A stretch of DNA of 64,000 nucleotides, from the NCBI GenBank assembly GCA_051747425.1, contig JBNJGD010000007.1, forward strand, positions 56,550 through 120,549, given 5' to 3'. Positions 45,749 to 53,987 of the stretch are shown piece by piece (within the stretch, counting starts at the first letter, position 1; every line of letters starts with the position of its first letter). Under the pieces are notes generated by a model. That model was not told the origin of the DNA. It ran no database searches and saw only the letters and a program-made list of their open reading frames with translations. The position numbers and the translations under genes were made by a program. The stretch is from HTCC5015 sp051747425. Its GTDB lineage: Bacteria > Pseudomonadota > Gammaproteobacteria > HTCC5015.

Positions 45749-46693
45749 ATGAGTGCCACTACCCTGCAAAATACCCTTTCCGTGGTTCCCCGGCCGCAGG
45801 CCGAAGCGACAGCCGCTCCCCTGCCCATTCGGCACATGAAGTTCGACTTCAACGCCGCCGATGCCGACACCCGCTTTTTCCTCAATACCGAGCTGGCCAG
45901 CGCCTACTTTGAAGCATTGTCGATCTTTCTCACCTTTGGCGAGGATCTGGTCATCGACACGGCCCGCTTCCACCGCGATCTGCTCGACGACCCCGTGCTC
46001 AAGCAGCGCGTCACATCGCTGATCGGCCAGGAAGCCATTCACTCGAAAATGCACGACGAGTGGAACGACATTCTCCAGCTTCACCGCTTTCCGGTGTCGA
46101 TCTATCGCTTTCTCGCCCAGCAGGTATTTGATCACGGCTTCCGCCGCCTGCCCAACCCCATGCAGCTCTCGCTGATGGCCGGTATCGAGCACTTTACGGC
46201 GGTGATGGCCGAGTTCTTTATGAAACACGAAGATCACTTCTTTCACACCGACGACGAAAAGCAACGCGCCCTGTGGATGTGGCATATGCTGGAAGAATCC
46301 GAGCACAAGGACATCGCCTACGATGTCTTCCAGGAGCTCTCGGGCAACTACCCACTGCGCATAGCCGGCTTTGGCATGGCCTTCGGCACGATCCTGGGTC
46401 TGATTCCCCTGGCCACCAGCGTCATCCCCTTTTACCGCCGCCCGCGCAACCTGATCAGCCCCTCGTTCTGGAAGGACGCGAAACGCAGCGTGGGCCTGCT
46501 GTTCAACCGCAAGGACGGCGTCTACGGCAGCACCATCGACCATGTCCTCGACTACCTGCGCCGGGACTTCCACCCCAACGATCACGACACCACGGAGTAC
46601 CTCGAGTACTACAAGGAGCGCCTGCTGCATCCGGAAACAGGACTGCTCACGCCCTATCTGGTGAAAGAGACGGTGCCGCCCCTGCGCCACTGA
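45749..46693 (+). CDS. PF10118-family predicted metal-dependent hydrolase, copy 2
   Basis: A 314-residue paralogue of the protein at 31168. The metal-binding helices read SLIGQEAIHSKMHDEW, MAGIEHFTAVMAEFF and MLEESEHKDIAYDVF, with the glutamates and histidines conserved. The middle is hydrophobic (MAFGTILGLIPLATSVI). The start was chosen at 45749 after GGAAGG because the upstream frame is read-through of non-coding DNA. It is 49 bases before the SDR gene and opens the lipid-oxidation block with BVMO, ferredoxin reductase and desaturase. Confidence 0.82.
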   Translation: MSATTLQNTLSVVPRPQAEATAAPLPIRHMKFDFNAADADTRFFLNTELASAYFEALSIFLTFGEDLVIDTARFHRDLLDDPVLKQRVTSLIGQEAIHSKMHDEWNDILQLHRFPVSIYRFLAQQVFDHGFRRLPNPMQLSLMAGIEHFTAVMAEFFMKHEDHFFHTDDEKQRALWMWHMLEESEHKDIAYDVFQELSGNYPLRIAGFGMAFGTILGLIPLATSVIPFYRRPRNLISPSFWKDAKRSVGLLFNRKDGVYGSTIDHVLDYLRRDFHPNDHDTTEYLEYYKERLLHPETGLLTPYLVKETVPPLRH

Positions 46694-46742
46694 GCCAAGC
46701 GCGACACCGCCCGATGACTCGACACAATGACAAGCGATACTT

Positions 46743-47579
46743 ATGAAAAACTGGTTTGATCGAAAATCCAAAGCCCCCAGCCACGGTGCCCGCGCCGTGG
46801 TCACCGGCGCCGGCAGCGGCATTGGCCGCAGCTTCGCCCTGGAACTGGCCCGGCGCCAGAGCCAGGTGGTGTGTTCCGACATCAACCTGGCCGCCGCCCA
46901 GGAAACCGCCGCACTCATTGAAAAGGCCGGCGGCACCGCCTGGGCCGTGCAGTGCGATGTCGGTAAAGCTGAAGATGTCGAGCAGTTGGCCAACCGCGCC
47001 GAAGCGCTGTTCGGGCAACCGGCCACTCTGGTGATCAACAACGCCGGTGTCGGCCTGGGCGGCAAGTTTGACGAGCTCAGCCTGGAGGACTGGCAATGGT
47101 GCATGAACATCAACCTGTGGGGCGTCATTCACGGCTGTCACCACTTTGTACCTCGCTTCAAACAGCAGGGCTACGGCGCCATCATTAATGTGGCCTCGGC
47201 GGCCTCCTACACCGCCGCCCCGGAAATGAGTGCCTACAATGTCACCAAGGCGGGCGTTATGGCCCTCTCGGAAACCCTGTCCGCAGAGCTGAAAAAGCAC
47301 AAGATCCGCGTCAATGTGTTGTGCCCGACGCTGGTGCCCACCAACATCATCAAAAACGGGCGCATTCCCGGCCGCTACGCCAAGCTGGCCGACCACGCCC
47401 TCATGAACTACGCCATGACCACCAGTGACGATGTGGCCAAACTCACCCTGAACCGCCTGGACAGGGGGCAGCTCTACACCACCCCGCAAATCGATGCCAA
47501 GGTGTTCTGGATGATGAAGCGGGCCTCGCCGCCGCTCTACGCCAAGTTCCTCGGTCTGTCCTACCAGTTCTTCAAATAA
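46743..47579 (+). CDS. Short-chain dehydrogenase/reductase of the long-chain alcohol type
   Basis: A 278-residue SDR. Cofactor loop VTGAGSGIGRSFALELA; NNAGVGLGG; SAASYTAAPEMSAYNVTK with catalytic S, Y and K. The C-terminal helix (DAKVFWMMKRASPPLYAKFLG) is hydrophobic, as in enzymes acting on lipophilic alcohols or ketones. Between the PF10118 gene and the BVMO gene it plausibly makes the ketone that the BVMO would oxidise (inference). Confidence 0.88.
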   Translation: MKNWFDRKSKAPSHGARAVVTGAGSGIGRSFALELARRQSQVVCSDINLAAAQETAALIEKAGGTAWAVQCDVGKAEDVEQLANRAEALFGQPATLVINNAGVGLGGKFDELSLEDWQWCMNINLWGVIHGCHHFVPRFKQQGYGAIINVASAASYTAAPEMSAYNVTKAGVMALSETLSAELKKHKIRVNVLCPTLVPTNIIKNGRIPGRYAKLADHALMNYAMTTSDDVAKLTLNRLDRGQLYTTPQIDAKVFWMMKRASPPLYAKFLGLSYQFFK

Positions 47580-47600
47580 TCCAAGAGGTCTCCCGACTCC

Positions 47601-49109
47601 ATGGCAACGAAACGCGCAAACCGCAAAAACCAGGCCCGGGTGTACGACAGCTTTATCGTCGGCGCCGGCATCTCCGGCCTGGCCGCCGCCATCAAGATGA
47701 AGAAAAGCGGCTACCACGATTTCAAAATCATCGAGAAGGCCAGTCGCGTGGGCGGAACCTGGCGGGAGAACACCTATCCCGGCTGCGGCTGCGATGTACC
47801 CTCTTCCCTGTATTCCTACTCCTTTGCCCCGAGCAGCGACTGGAGCCACCTGTTTGCCAAGCAACCGGAAATCCTCAACTATCTTGAGGGCGTCAGCCGC
47901 GAGTTCGGCATCGAACCGATGATCGACTTCAACACCGAACTGGTACGCGCCGACTGGGACGACCAGCGAAACCTGTGGGTACTGGAAACCAGCAACGGCG
48001 AATATCTGGCCAAAACTGCAGTGTTTGCCACCGGGCCGATTACCGAGCCCTCGACACCCGACATCGCCGGCCTCGACGGCTTCACGGGGGAAATGTTCCA
48101 CTCGGCCCGCTGGAACCACGACTACGACCTCAGTGGCAAGCGCGTGGCCGTCATCGGCACCGGCGCCTCGGCCATCCAGTTCGTGCCGCAGATCCAGCCG
48201 AAGGCCAAAGAGCTGTTTGTCTTTCAACGCACCGCGCCCTGGGTACTGCCCAAGCCGGACCTGCCTCTGAACGAAATCAGCAAAAAGGCCATCGGCACCT
48301 TCCCGCAAATCCAGAAGGGCTGGCGCAAGACCGTGGCCGGCGCCCTCAATGTGGTCAACTTCGGCCTGCGCAACCCCAGAGCCCTCAAGCCGGTCAGTAC
48401 CGCAGCCAAACAATTGCTCAAGCTGCAAATCAAGGACCCGGTTCTGCGCCGTAAAGTCACGCCCAACTTCACGCTGGGCTGCAAGCGCATTCTGTTTGCC
48501 AACGATTACTACCCGGCTCTGCAGGCCGACAACACCGAGCTGATTCCCCACGGCCTGGTGGAAGTGGATGGCAACACAGTGGTCGCCGCCAATGGCGAAC
48601 GCCACGAGGTGGATGTGATTATCTGGGGCACCGGCTTCGAGGTTTCCCATCCGCCCATCGGGCAGAAAGTCTTTAATGAGAAAGGGCAGCGCCTGGCCGA
48701 CCTTTGGAAGAACAGTTCGCCCGAGGCGTACCTGGGCACCGCTCTGGACAAGTTGCCCAACGCCTTTCTCGTGCTCGGCCCCAATGTACTGGTCTACGAT
48801 TCCTTTATCCGCCTGGCCGAGGCGCAGCTGGACTACATCATCGATGGCCTCTGGAAAATCAAAAACCGCAACATCGGCAAACTGACCATCAAGCCCTGGG
48901 TGCTAAAGCGGCATAACGAGCGCGTGCAAAAGAACCTGAAGACCACCGTCTTCAACAGTGGCGGCTGCAGCAGCTACTACCTGGACCAGAACGGCCGCAA
49001 TTTTGCCGCCTGGCCCTGGTCCTTGTCAGCACTGCAGAAAAAGCTCAGCGAGTTTTACCTGGGTGAGTACGATGTCATCTACGAAAAGGACGAATCCATG
49101 GCCGCCTGA
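47601..49109 (+). CDS. Baeyer-Villiger-type flavin monooxygenase
   Basis: A 502-residue FAD/NADPH monooxygenase. FAD loop IVGAGISGLAAAIKM near residue 20; NADPH loop VIGTGASAIQFVPQI near 184. The Baeyer-Villiger fingerprint FTGEMFHSARW (residues 161-171, FxGxxxHxxxW) is present. It should insert oxygen into ketones to make esters or lactones. It sits 21 bases after the SDR, and a 240-base gap follows before the ferredoxin reductase gene. Substrate unknown. Confidence 0.92.
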   Translation: MATKRANRKNQARVYDSFIVGAGISGLAAAIKMKKSGYHDFKIIEKASRVGGTWRENTYPGCGCDVPSSLYSYSFAPSSDWSHLFAKQPEILNYLEGVSREFGIEPMIDFNTELVRADWDDQRNLWVLETSNGEYLAKTAVFATGPITEPSTPDIAGLDGFTGEMFHSARWNHDYDLSGKRVAVIGTGASAIQFVPQIQPKAKELFVFQRTAPWVLPKPDLPLNEISKKAIGTFPQIQKGWRKTVAGALNVVNFGLRNPRALKPVSTAAKQLLKLQIKDPVLRRKVTPNFTLGCKRILFANDYYPALQADNTELIPHGLVEVDGNTVVAANGERHEVDVIIWGTGFEVSHPPIGQKVFNEKGQRLADLWKNSSPEAYLGTALDKLPNAFLVLGPNVLVYDSFIRLAEAQLDYIIDGLWKIKNRNIGKLTIKPWVLKRHNERVQKNLKTTVFNSGGCSSYYLDQNGRNFAAWPWSLSALQKKLSEFYLGEYDVIYEKDESMAA

Positions 49110-49348
49110 ACGGCGGCCAATGGTTGGTTGAAAAAGACCACACACTCACTGCACCTGTCCCATACTCACCTGTTTTGTCCGATTATGAATGGACTATAGT
49201 GATGCCTTATCACATTGAGACGGTCATTGGGAAGAAAACTTGTTTTGCCTTGTAAGAGCCCGTTAGGATGTCTCCACAATAAATCTTCCGCACGGCTACT
49301 GCTAACCGCTGTGACGGACCTCGCGATACAAATATGTGGAGAATTTGC
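49110..49348. other. Intergenic region between BVMO and ferredoxin reductase genes
   Basis: About 240 bases without a convincing gene. A GC hairpin (ggccgcc-tgaac-ggcggcc) at the BVMO stop lacks a T-tract. A weak promoter-like string (TATAGT near 49193) is visible, so the reductase-desaturase pair probably has its own promoter. Confidence 0.4.
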
Positions 49349-50464
49349 ATGCGTCAGAACCCGTCACAGGCGCCTGCGCAAGGACCGTCCATATGGTCAT
49401 GGCTAGGCCGGATCACGGATTATTTTTCCTGGCCTTTGCGCACTTATCACTATCTCGAACTGGTGACCCCGCTGTGGAACGCCGATGTTCCCAGGGCCAA
49501 GGTGGTGGATGTCTGGGATGAAACCAAAGACTCGCGCACCATCACCCTGCGCCCGGGACCAAACTGGCGGGGTCACCGTGCAGGGCAGCACATTCGCATC
49601 GGTATCCCGGTGGATGGCAAGCACTACACCCGTACCTACACCATCTCCTCGCCGCCCGAGCGCGACGACAACCGCTTTACCATTACCGTCAAGGCCATTG
49701 ATAACGGCCGGGTATCGCACCATTTGGTGCGCAATGTCCAGGTCGGTGACTACTTCCGCATCGGCCTGCCCCAGGGCGAGTTCTACCTGCCCGATGCCCA
49801 GCATGTGTCACCCCTGTTTATCACCGCAGGCAGTGGCATTACTCCAGCCATCAGCATGATCCGCAGCCTGATTGCACAGGACCGGTTACCCGATACCCAA
49901 CACATTCACTACGCGCCCCATGAGTTCGATGTGGTACTCGGCAAAGACCTCAAAAAGATGGACAGGGAACACGAGCGCTACCACCTCCACCTGGTATACA
50001 CGCGCGACAAGGAAGGCGATAACCGACATTTCACCGAAGTCCAGCTGGACGAGTTCTGCCCCGACTGGCGCGAGCGGGATGTCTACGCCTGTGGCCCGCC
50101 GGTATTGCTTGAGGCTCTGGAAGAGTGTTTTGAAAAAGCCGGGCGGAGCCGTTATTTGCACATCGAGCGTTTCCGCGCCGCTTTTGCCGAAGTACCCAAA
50201 GATGCGGTCGGCGGTCGCGTGCGCTTTTCCCAAAGCGGCACCGAAGTGGATGCCGACAGCAATACGCCGTTGCTGCATGTGGCGGAGGAAAGCGGGCTCA
50301 ACCCGCCCAACGGTTGCCGCATGGGCATTTGCCATACCTGTAACACCACACTGCTATCGGGCTGTGTGCGCGACCTGCGCAATGGCCAACTGATCAACGA
50401 AGAAGGCAGCACAGTGCAAACCTGCATTTGTGCGGCTGCCAGCGATTGTGAGCTGGACCTGTGA
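49349..50464 (+). CDS. Ferredoxin reductase with C-terminal 2Fe-2S ferredoxin domain
   Basis: A 371-residue electron-transfer protein. An FAD-binding barrel (about 45-150) carries RTYTISSPPE; NAD binding is at ITAGSGITPAISMI; the C-terminus holds a plant-type 2Fe-2S domain with NGCRMGICHTCNT and the last cysteine in VQTCIC. Order FAD-NAD-2Fe2S matches the electron donor partners of membrane desaturases (as in Mycobacterium Rv3230c beside DesA3). The desaturase begins 11 bases past its stop, so the pair should function together. Confidence 0.9.
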   Translation: MRQNPSQAPAQGPSIWSWLGRITDYFSWPLRTYHYLELVTPLWNADVPRAKVVDVWDETKDSRTITLRPGPNWRGHRAGQHIRIGIPVDGKHYTRTYTISSPPERDDNRFTITVKAIDNGRVSHHLVRNVQVGDYFRIGLPQGEFYLPDAQHVSPLFITAGSGITPAISMIRSLIAQDRLPDTQHIHYAPHEFDVVLGKDLKKMDREHERYHLHLVYTRDKEGDNRHFTEVQLDEFCPDWRERDVYACGPPVLLEALEECFEKAGRSRYLHIERFRAAFAEVPKDAVGGRVRFSQSGTEVDADSNTPLLHVAEESGLNPPNGCRMGICHTCNTTLLSGCVRDLRNGQLINEEGSTVQTCICAAASDCELDL

Positions 50465-50475
50465 GGAGCAACGCT

Positions 50476-51666
50476 ATGAACACACCAGGATATCCGGTCA
50501 ACCTGACCGACGAACAGATCAGGGAGTTTGGCGAGGAGCTGGACGCCATCCGCGAAGAGATTATGGACTCCCGCGGCGAGCGCGACCGTAAATACATTCT
50601 TCGCCTGATCAAAACCCAGCGCATCATGGCCGTAGTCTCGCGTTTTGTTATCTACGCCGGCCTGTTCTTCCTGCCCGCCTGGGAACATGCCCTGGCCAGC
50701 TGGGCCGTGTCCCTGAGCATTATCGGCGTGGGTGCCTTTTTCCTGGGCATAGCCAAGATATTGGAGAACATGGAGATTTCCCACAACATCCTGCACGCCC
50801 AGTGGGACTGGATGAAAGACCCGGAGATTCAGTCCAATACCTGGGAGTGGGACACCATGAGTCCATCCGATCGCTGGATGCACTCACACAATGTGGTGCA
50901 CCACACCTGGACCAATGTGATTGGCTACGACCTGGACATCGGCTACGGGATCATGCGCGTCACACCCAAACAAAAGTGGCATCCCTTCTTTTTGTTTCAG
51001 CCGATTTACTTTGTTCTTTTGATGCTGTTGTTTGAAGAGGGTGTGGCCCTGCACGAAGAGGTCATCGACGATCACCTCAAACGCAAAAAGTCCTTTTCCG
51101 ATGTCCTTCCCATGCTCAAGCACATCGGCCAAAAGGTTTGGCGCCAGGTGGTCAAGGATTACATTGCCTGGCCCGCAGCGGCAGCCATTGTGGCCATTCC
51201 CATTTCATTCTATGTACCGGCCTCACCCTGGATGGCTTTCGGGCTCGTCGCAGGCGCCAATGCCATTGCCAATGTCATCCGCAATGTCTGGGCCTTTATG
51301 ATTATTTTTTGCGGCCACTTCCCCGCCGGCGTTCACAACTTCACCAAGGAGCAAGTCCAGGACGAAACTCGTGGAGAGTGGTACCTGCGACAGATGATGG
51401 GCTCCTGCAATATTCGCGGCAGCAAGCTGTTTCATATCCTCTCGGGCAATCTGTCACACCAGATCGAGCACCACCTGTACCCGGATATGTGCAGCAACCG
51501 CTACCCGGAAATCGCACCGCGTATTGAAGCCCTGGCCCACCGCTACGGCGTGCCCTACAACAGCGCTTCATTGGTGCGCCAGTTCGGCACGACCACACTG
51601 AAAATCATGCGCCTGTCACTACCGGGCGGTAAACTGGACGAAGCCGGGGCCCCAGCCACGGCTTAA
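50476..51666 (+). CDS. Membrane fatty-acid desaturase
   Basis: A 396-residue acyl-CoA/acyl-lipid desaturase of the delta-9 type. The three histidine boxes that bind di-iron are visible: HNILHAQWDW, HSHNVVHHTW and HQIEHHLYP. Membrane helices precede and separate the boxes (VVSRFVIYAGLFFLPAWE and YIAWPAAAAIVAIPISFY). Start at 50476 with GAGGAG. Coupled with the ferredoxin reductase. The protein introduces a double bond into fatty acyl chains using oxygen; regioselectivity cannot be read. Confidence 0.9.
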   Translation: MNTPGYPVNLTDEQIREFGEELDAIREEIMDSRGERDRKYILRLIKTQRIMAVVSRFVIYAGLFFLPAWEHALASWAVSLSIIGVGAFFLGIAKILENMEISHNILHAQWDWMKDPEIQSNTWEWDTMSPSDRWMHSHNVVHHTWTNVIGYDLDIGYGIMRVTPKQKWHPFFLFQPIYFVLLMLLFEEGVALHEEVIDDHLKRKKSFSDVLPMLKHIGQKVWRQVVKDYIAWPAAAAIVAIPISFYVPASPWMAFGLVAGANAIANVIRNVWAFMIIFCGHFPAGVHNFTKEQVQDETRGEWYLRQMMGSCNIRGSKLFHILSGNLSHQIEHHLYPDMCSNRYPEIAPRIEALAHRYGVPYNSASLVRQFGTTTLKIMRLSLPGGKLDEAGAPATA

Positions 51667-51682
51667 GTGAAAGAAAACCCCG

Positions 51683-51712
51683 GGCCGGGAGGTGGGCACC
51701 TCCCGGCCTTTT
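51683..51712 (+). terminator. Terminator after the desaturase
   Basis: ggccgggaggt-gggc-acctcccggcc is a perfect 11-pair stem, followed by four T. Confidence 0.75.
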
Positions 51713-51742
51713 AACCACCGACTTACAAGAAACAACAACCGA

Positions 51743-52927
51743 ATGACACATCAAAAAACGGGCACTGCCCCCAAGGGATTCTCGCGCCACTTCTCCAACC
51801 CAATGGACTGGCAGGCAATTGACCGCTTTATACTGCTGGGCGGCCTGGTGCTTTTGGCGCCGACTCTATTTACCGTGGCCCTGCTACTGACGATTTACTA
51901 TGCCCCGGAGTATCTCAATCCAACAGCCACCGAGGCCATGCTGGTCTTCTACACGGCCCATGCTCTGCTGCTGGCGGGCTTTATTCTGAGCGCTATCAAA
52001 CGCAGACAGTCGCAGAGTGACTGGCCACTGTTCGAGAATTTCATCATTGGCAGCTTTACCATCAATGTCATGCTCAGCGGCTATATGACGGGATCCCACT
52101 TTGCCGAAGGACTGTTGATGCTCTTCCTGGGCGTCAACATCACCTCGGCCCTCGCCCATGTCAACAAAATCCGCTTTACTTTCTGGTTCGTGGTCACAGC
52201 ACTCCTGGGACTGGCGATCATCGACTTTACCGGACTGTTTGCATACGCTCCGCTGCTTGAAGGCTCGCCCTACAAACCCGATGGTTCGCCAACACTTTTG
52301 TGGCTTATTTTCCGGGTAGTGCTGGCCACCATTCTCTCGGCCCTGATCTATCTGGGCCTGCAGGCCGTCCAGCGCTGGGTTGAGCGGGAGAACCTCTATC
52401 GGGAAATGTCGACCATCGACGGACTCACCCGGCTGACCAACCGCAGCTCCTTTATCAAGCGTGGTGACAAGGAGCTGGAAAGACTCCAGCGCATGACCGG
52501 CAGTCCAGCCTCTTCCCTGGCCTGCATCATGCTGGACCTGGATCACTTCAAAGAGATTAATGACACCTGGGGGCACCAGGCCGGCGACGAAGTGCTGGTA
52601 GCGGCCTCCAAAATCATGATGGACAACGCCCGGCAATACGACGAGGTGGGGCGCTACGGCGGCGAGGAGTTCGCCATCTTGCTACCCGGCGTGGACCTGG
52701 AACTGGCCGAATCCATCGCCCAGCGCCTGCGCCAGAAAATTGCCGAGGAAGTGGTGGAAGTAGACGGCCAGCCCATCCGCTTCACCGCCAGCTTTGGCGT
52801 GGCCAGCTACCCCTCAAGGGGGCTCAAGACCATGAACGACCTGCTGAAAGCCGCGGATGATGCTCTTTATGAAGCCAAAAATGGCGGCCGCAACCGAGTA
52901 GTTCTCGCCGCCAGGGAACTGAAGTAG
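51743..52927 (+). CDS. Membrane GGDEF diguanylate cyclase
   Basis: A 394-residue protein: about six membrane helices in the N-terminal half form a MASE-type sensory domain, and a GGDEF domain follows (about 220-390) with DGLTRLTNRSSFIKRG, MLDLDHFKEINDTWGHQAGD and active-site GRYGGEEFAI. The signature is intact, so c-di-GMP synthesis is expected. Start ATG at 51743 has only a weak purine ribosome-binding site. Confidence 0.9.
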   Translation: MTHQKTGTAPKGFSRHFSNPMDWQAIDRFILLGGLVLLAPTLFTVALLLTIYYAPEYLNPTATEAMLVFYTAHALLLAGFILSAIKRRQSQSDWPLFENFIIGSFTINVMLSGYMTGSHFAEGLLMLFLGVNITSALAHVNKIRFTFWFVVTALLGLAIIDFTGLFAYAPLLEGSPYKPDGSPTLLWLIFRVVLATILSALIYLGLQAVQRWVERENLYREMSTIDGLTRLTNRSSFIKRGDKELERLQRMTGSPASSLACIMLDLDHFKEINDTWGHQAGDEVLVAASKIMMDNARQYDEVGRYGGEEFAILLPGVDLELAESIAQRLRQKIAEEVVEVDGQPIRFTASFGVASYPSRGLKTMNDLLKAADDALYEAKNGGRNRVVLAARELK

Positions 52928-53027
52928 GCATTAGCGGTTAAATCACTTTATCCAGCACGGTCAACAAAATATAACGAAACCCTCGTAACCGGCGTATTTT
53001 TTTGAATCAAAAGCGGCCCACCTCTTT

Positions 53028-53402
53028 TCAGGCAGACCCCAACCACCAGGCGGTCAAAAACAGTCCTGCGCTGACTGAAAAAACCAAACACATCGGCCCT
53101 ACCGGTATGCGGATGTGCGTACGGTGGATGCCCTTCACCGCGCCATGAATCAGTGTGAGCAGGAAAAACGCAATCACCACCCACATGCCCAGGCGGAACA
53201 AACGCTCTGACCAATCGATCGGCTCAAGGAGAATCGACAGCCCCATTCCGAGGACTATCAGATAAAAGCCCACCAGGAGGGTTAAATCAAAGACCGTTTT
53301 ATGGTGTTTCTGATCCAGAGGGGCTCCGCAGACAATCGCATAAAAACATGAAACTGCAATTTCATCATAGCTTACAGCCGGGATAAAGCCATCTGTCATC
53401 AC
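53028..53402 (-). CDS. Small three-helix membrane protein of unknown function
   Basis: A 124-residue (or 123) protein with GTG at 53402 or ATG at 53399. Hydrophobic helices: TLLVGFYLIVLGMGLSILL, LGMWVVIAFFLLTLIHG and GPMCLVFSVSAGLFLTAWWL. I see no family. Divergent from the CPBP protease gene with 58 bases between the starts. Confidence 0.5.
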   Translation of the reverse strand: MMTDGFIPAVSYDEIAVSCFYAIVCGAPLDQKHHKTVFDLTLLVGFYLIVLGMGLSILLEPIDWSERLFRLGMWVVIAFFLLTLIHGAVKGIHRTHIRIPVGPMCLVFSVSAGLFLTAWWLGSA

Positions 53403-53460
53403 ACCACATTTTCTGAGAGTATGTTGACAGAGTAATTACCACGACGATGAGAACGCCTCT

Positions 53461-53928
53461 GTGATCCCAGGTACGACAGCCCACATTATCGGCCTTCAGC
53501 GACCTCATGGGTTGATTCGGGATCGCTACTTCTGGCTTTTTCTGTTCGCCGGTCTGCCCGTGGCCCTTTATCTGGCCCGGTCCGGCATTGCCGCAGTTCC
53601 CACCGATGAAAGCCTTTTATTCTATGTATCCCTGATTCTCTGGTTTCCCGTCACCGAAGAGCTGGCCTTCCGGGGAGTGCTTCAGGGCTTATTCCTGCAA
53701 ACCTCAAAAAAGAAATATTTGGGTGACCTGTCCACTGCCAACCTGCAGGCAACTCTGGTTTTTTTACTCTTCCACCTGCTGTTCAACCCGTCTTTGATAG
53801 TCACCGTGTTGATTTTTCCCTCTCTTGTCTACGGTGCCTTTCGCGATCGACATAACTCACTGGTTCCCCCGCTAATATTGCATACTATCCACAACGGATG
53901 TTTGGTCATGGCCTCCTTTTGCGCTTGA
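53461..53928 (+). CDS. CPBP glutamic-type intramembrane protease, MrtJ-like (JDVT-CTERM system)
   Basis: A 155-residue membrane protease of the CPBP/ABI superfamily. The catalytic motifs are in order: VTEELAFRGVL (EExxxR), FLLFH (FxxxH) and HTIHN (HxxxN), across three or four helices. Start GTG. Short CPBP proteases of this size and motif pattern accompany JDVT-CTERM proteins as their presumed sorting enzyme. The convergent gene next door encodes exactly such a protein, which is strong context for a pair. Not the Abi phage-defence type by context. Confidence 0.78.
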   Translation: MIPGTTAHIIGLQRPHGLIRDRYFWLFLFAGLPVALYLARSGIAAVPTDESLLFYVSLILWFPVTEELAFRGVLQGLFLQTSKKKYLGDLSTANLQATLVFLLFHLLFNPSLIVTVLIFPSLVYGAFRDRHNSLVPPLILHTIHNGCLVMASFCA

Positions 53929-53930
53929 CC

Positions 53931-53960
53931 AAAAAAAAGCCCCGGCAAAAGCCGGGGCTT
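53931..53960 (-). terminator. Bidirectional terminator between the protease and the JDVT-CTERM gene
   Basis: gccccggc-aaaa-gccggggc preceded by eight A on the plus strand, giving a T-tract on the minus strand. It terminates the minus-strand surface-protein gene and can also serve the protease gene. Confidence 0.85.
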
Positions 53961-53987
53961 ATCATTGACTGCATCAACCAGAATTAA

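Noticed and set aside
46647..48650. A 667-codon antisense frame opposite the SDR and BVMO genes
   Set aside because: Both plus-strand genes are well-supported enzymes with intact motifs; the antisense frame is a high-GC shadow.
53461..53928. CPBP protease as an Abi phage-defence protein
   Set aside because: Its size, motif spacing and JDVT-CTERM neighbour favour the sorting role; no defence genes are nearby.
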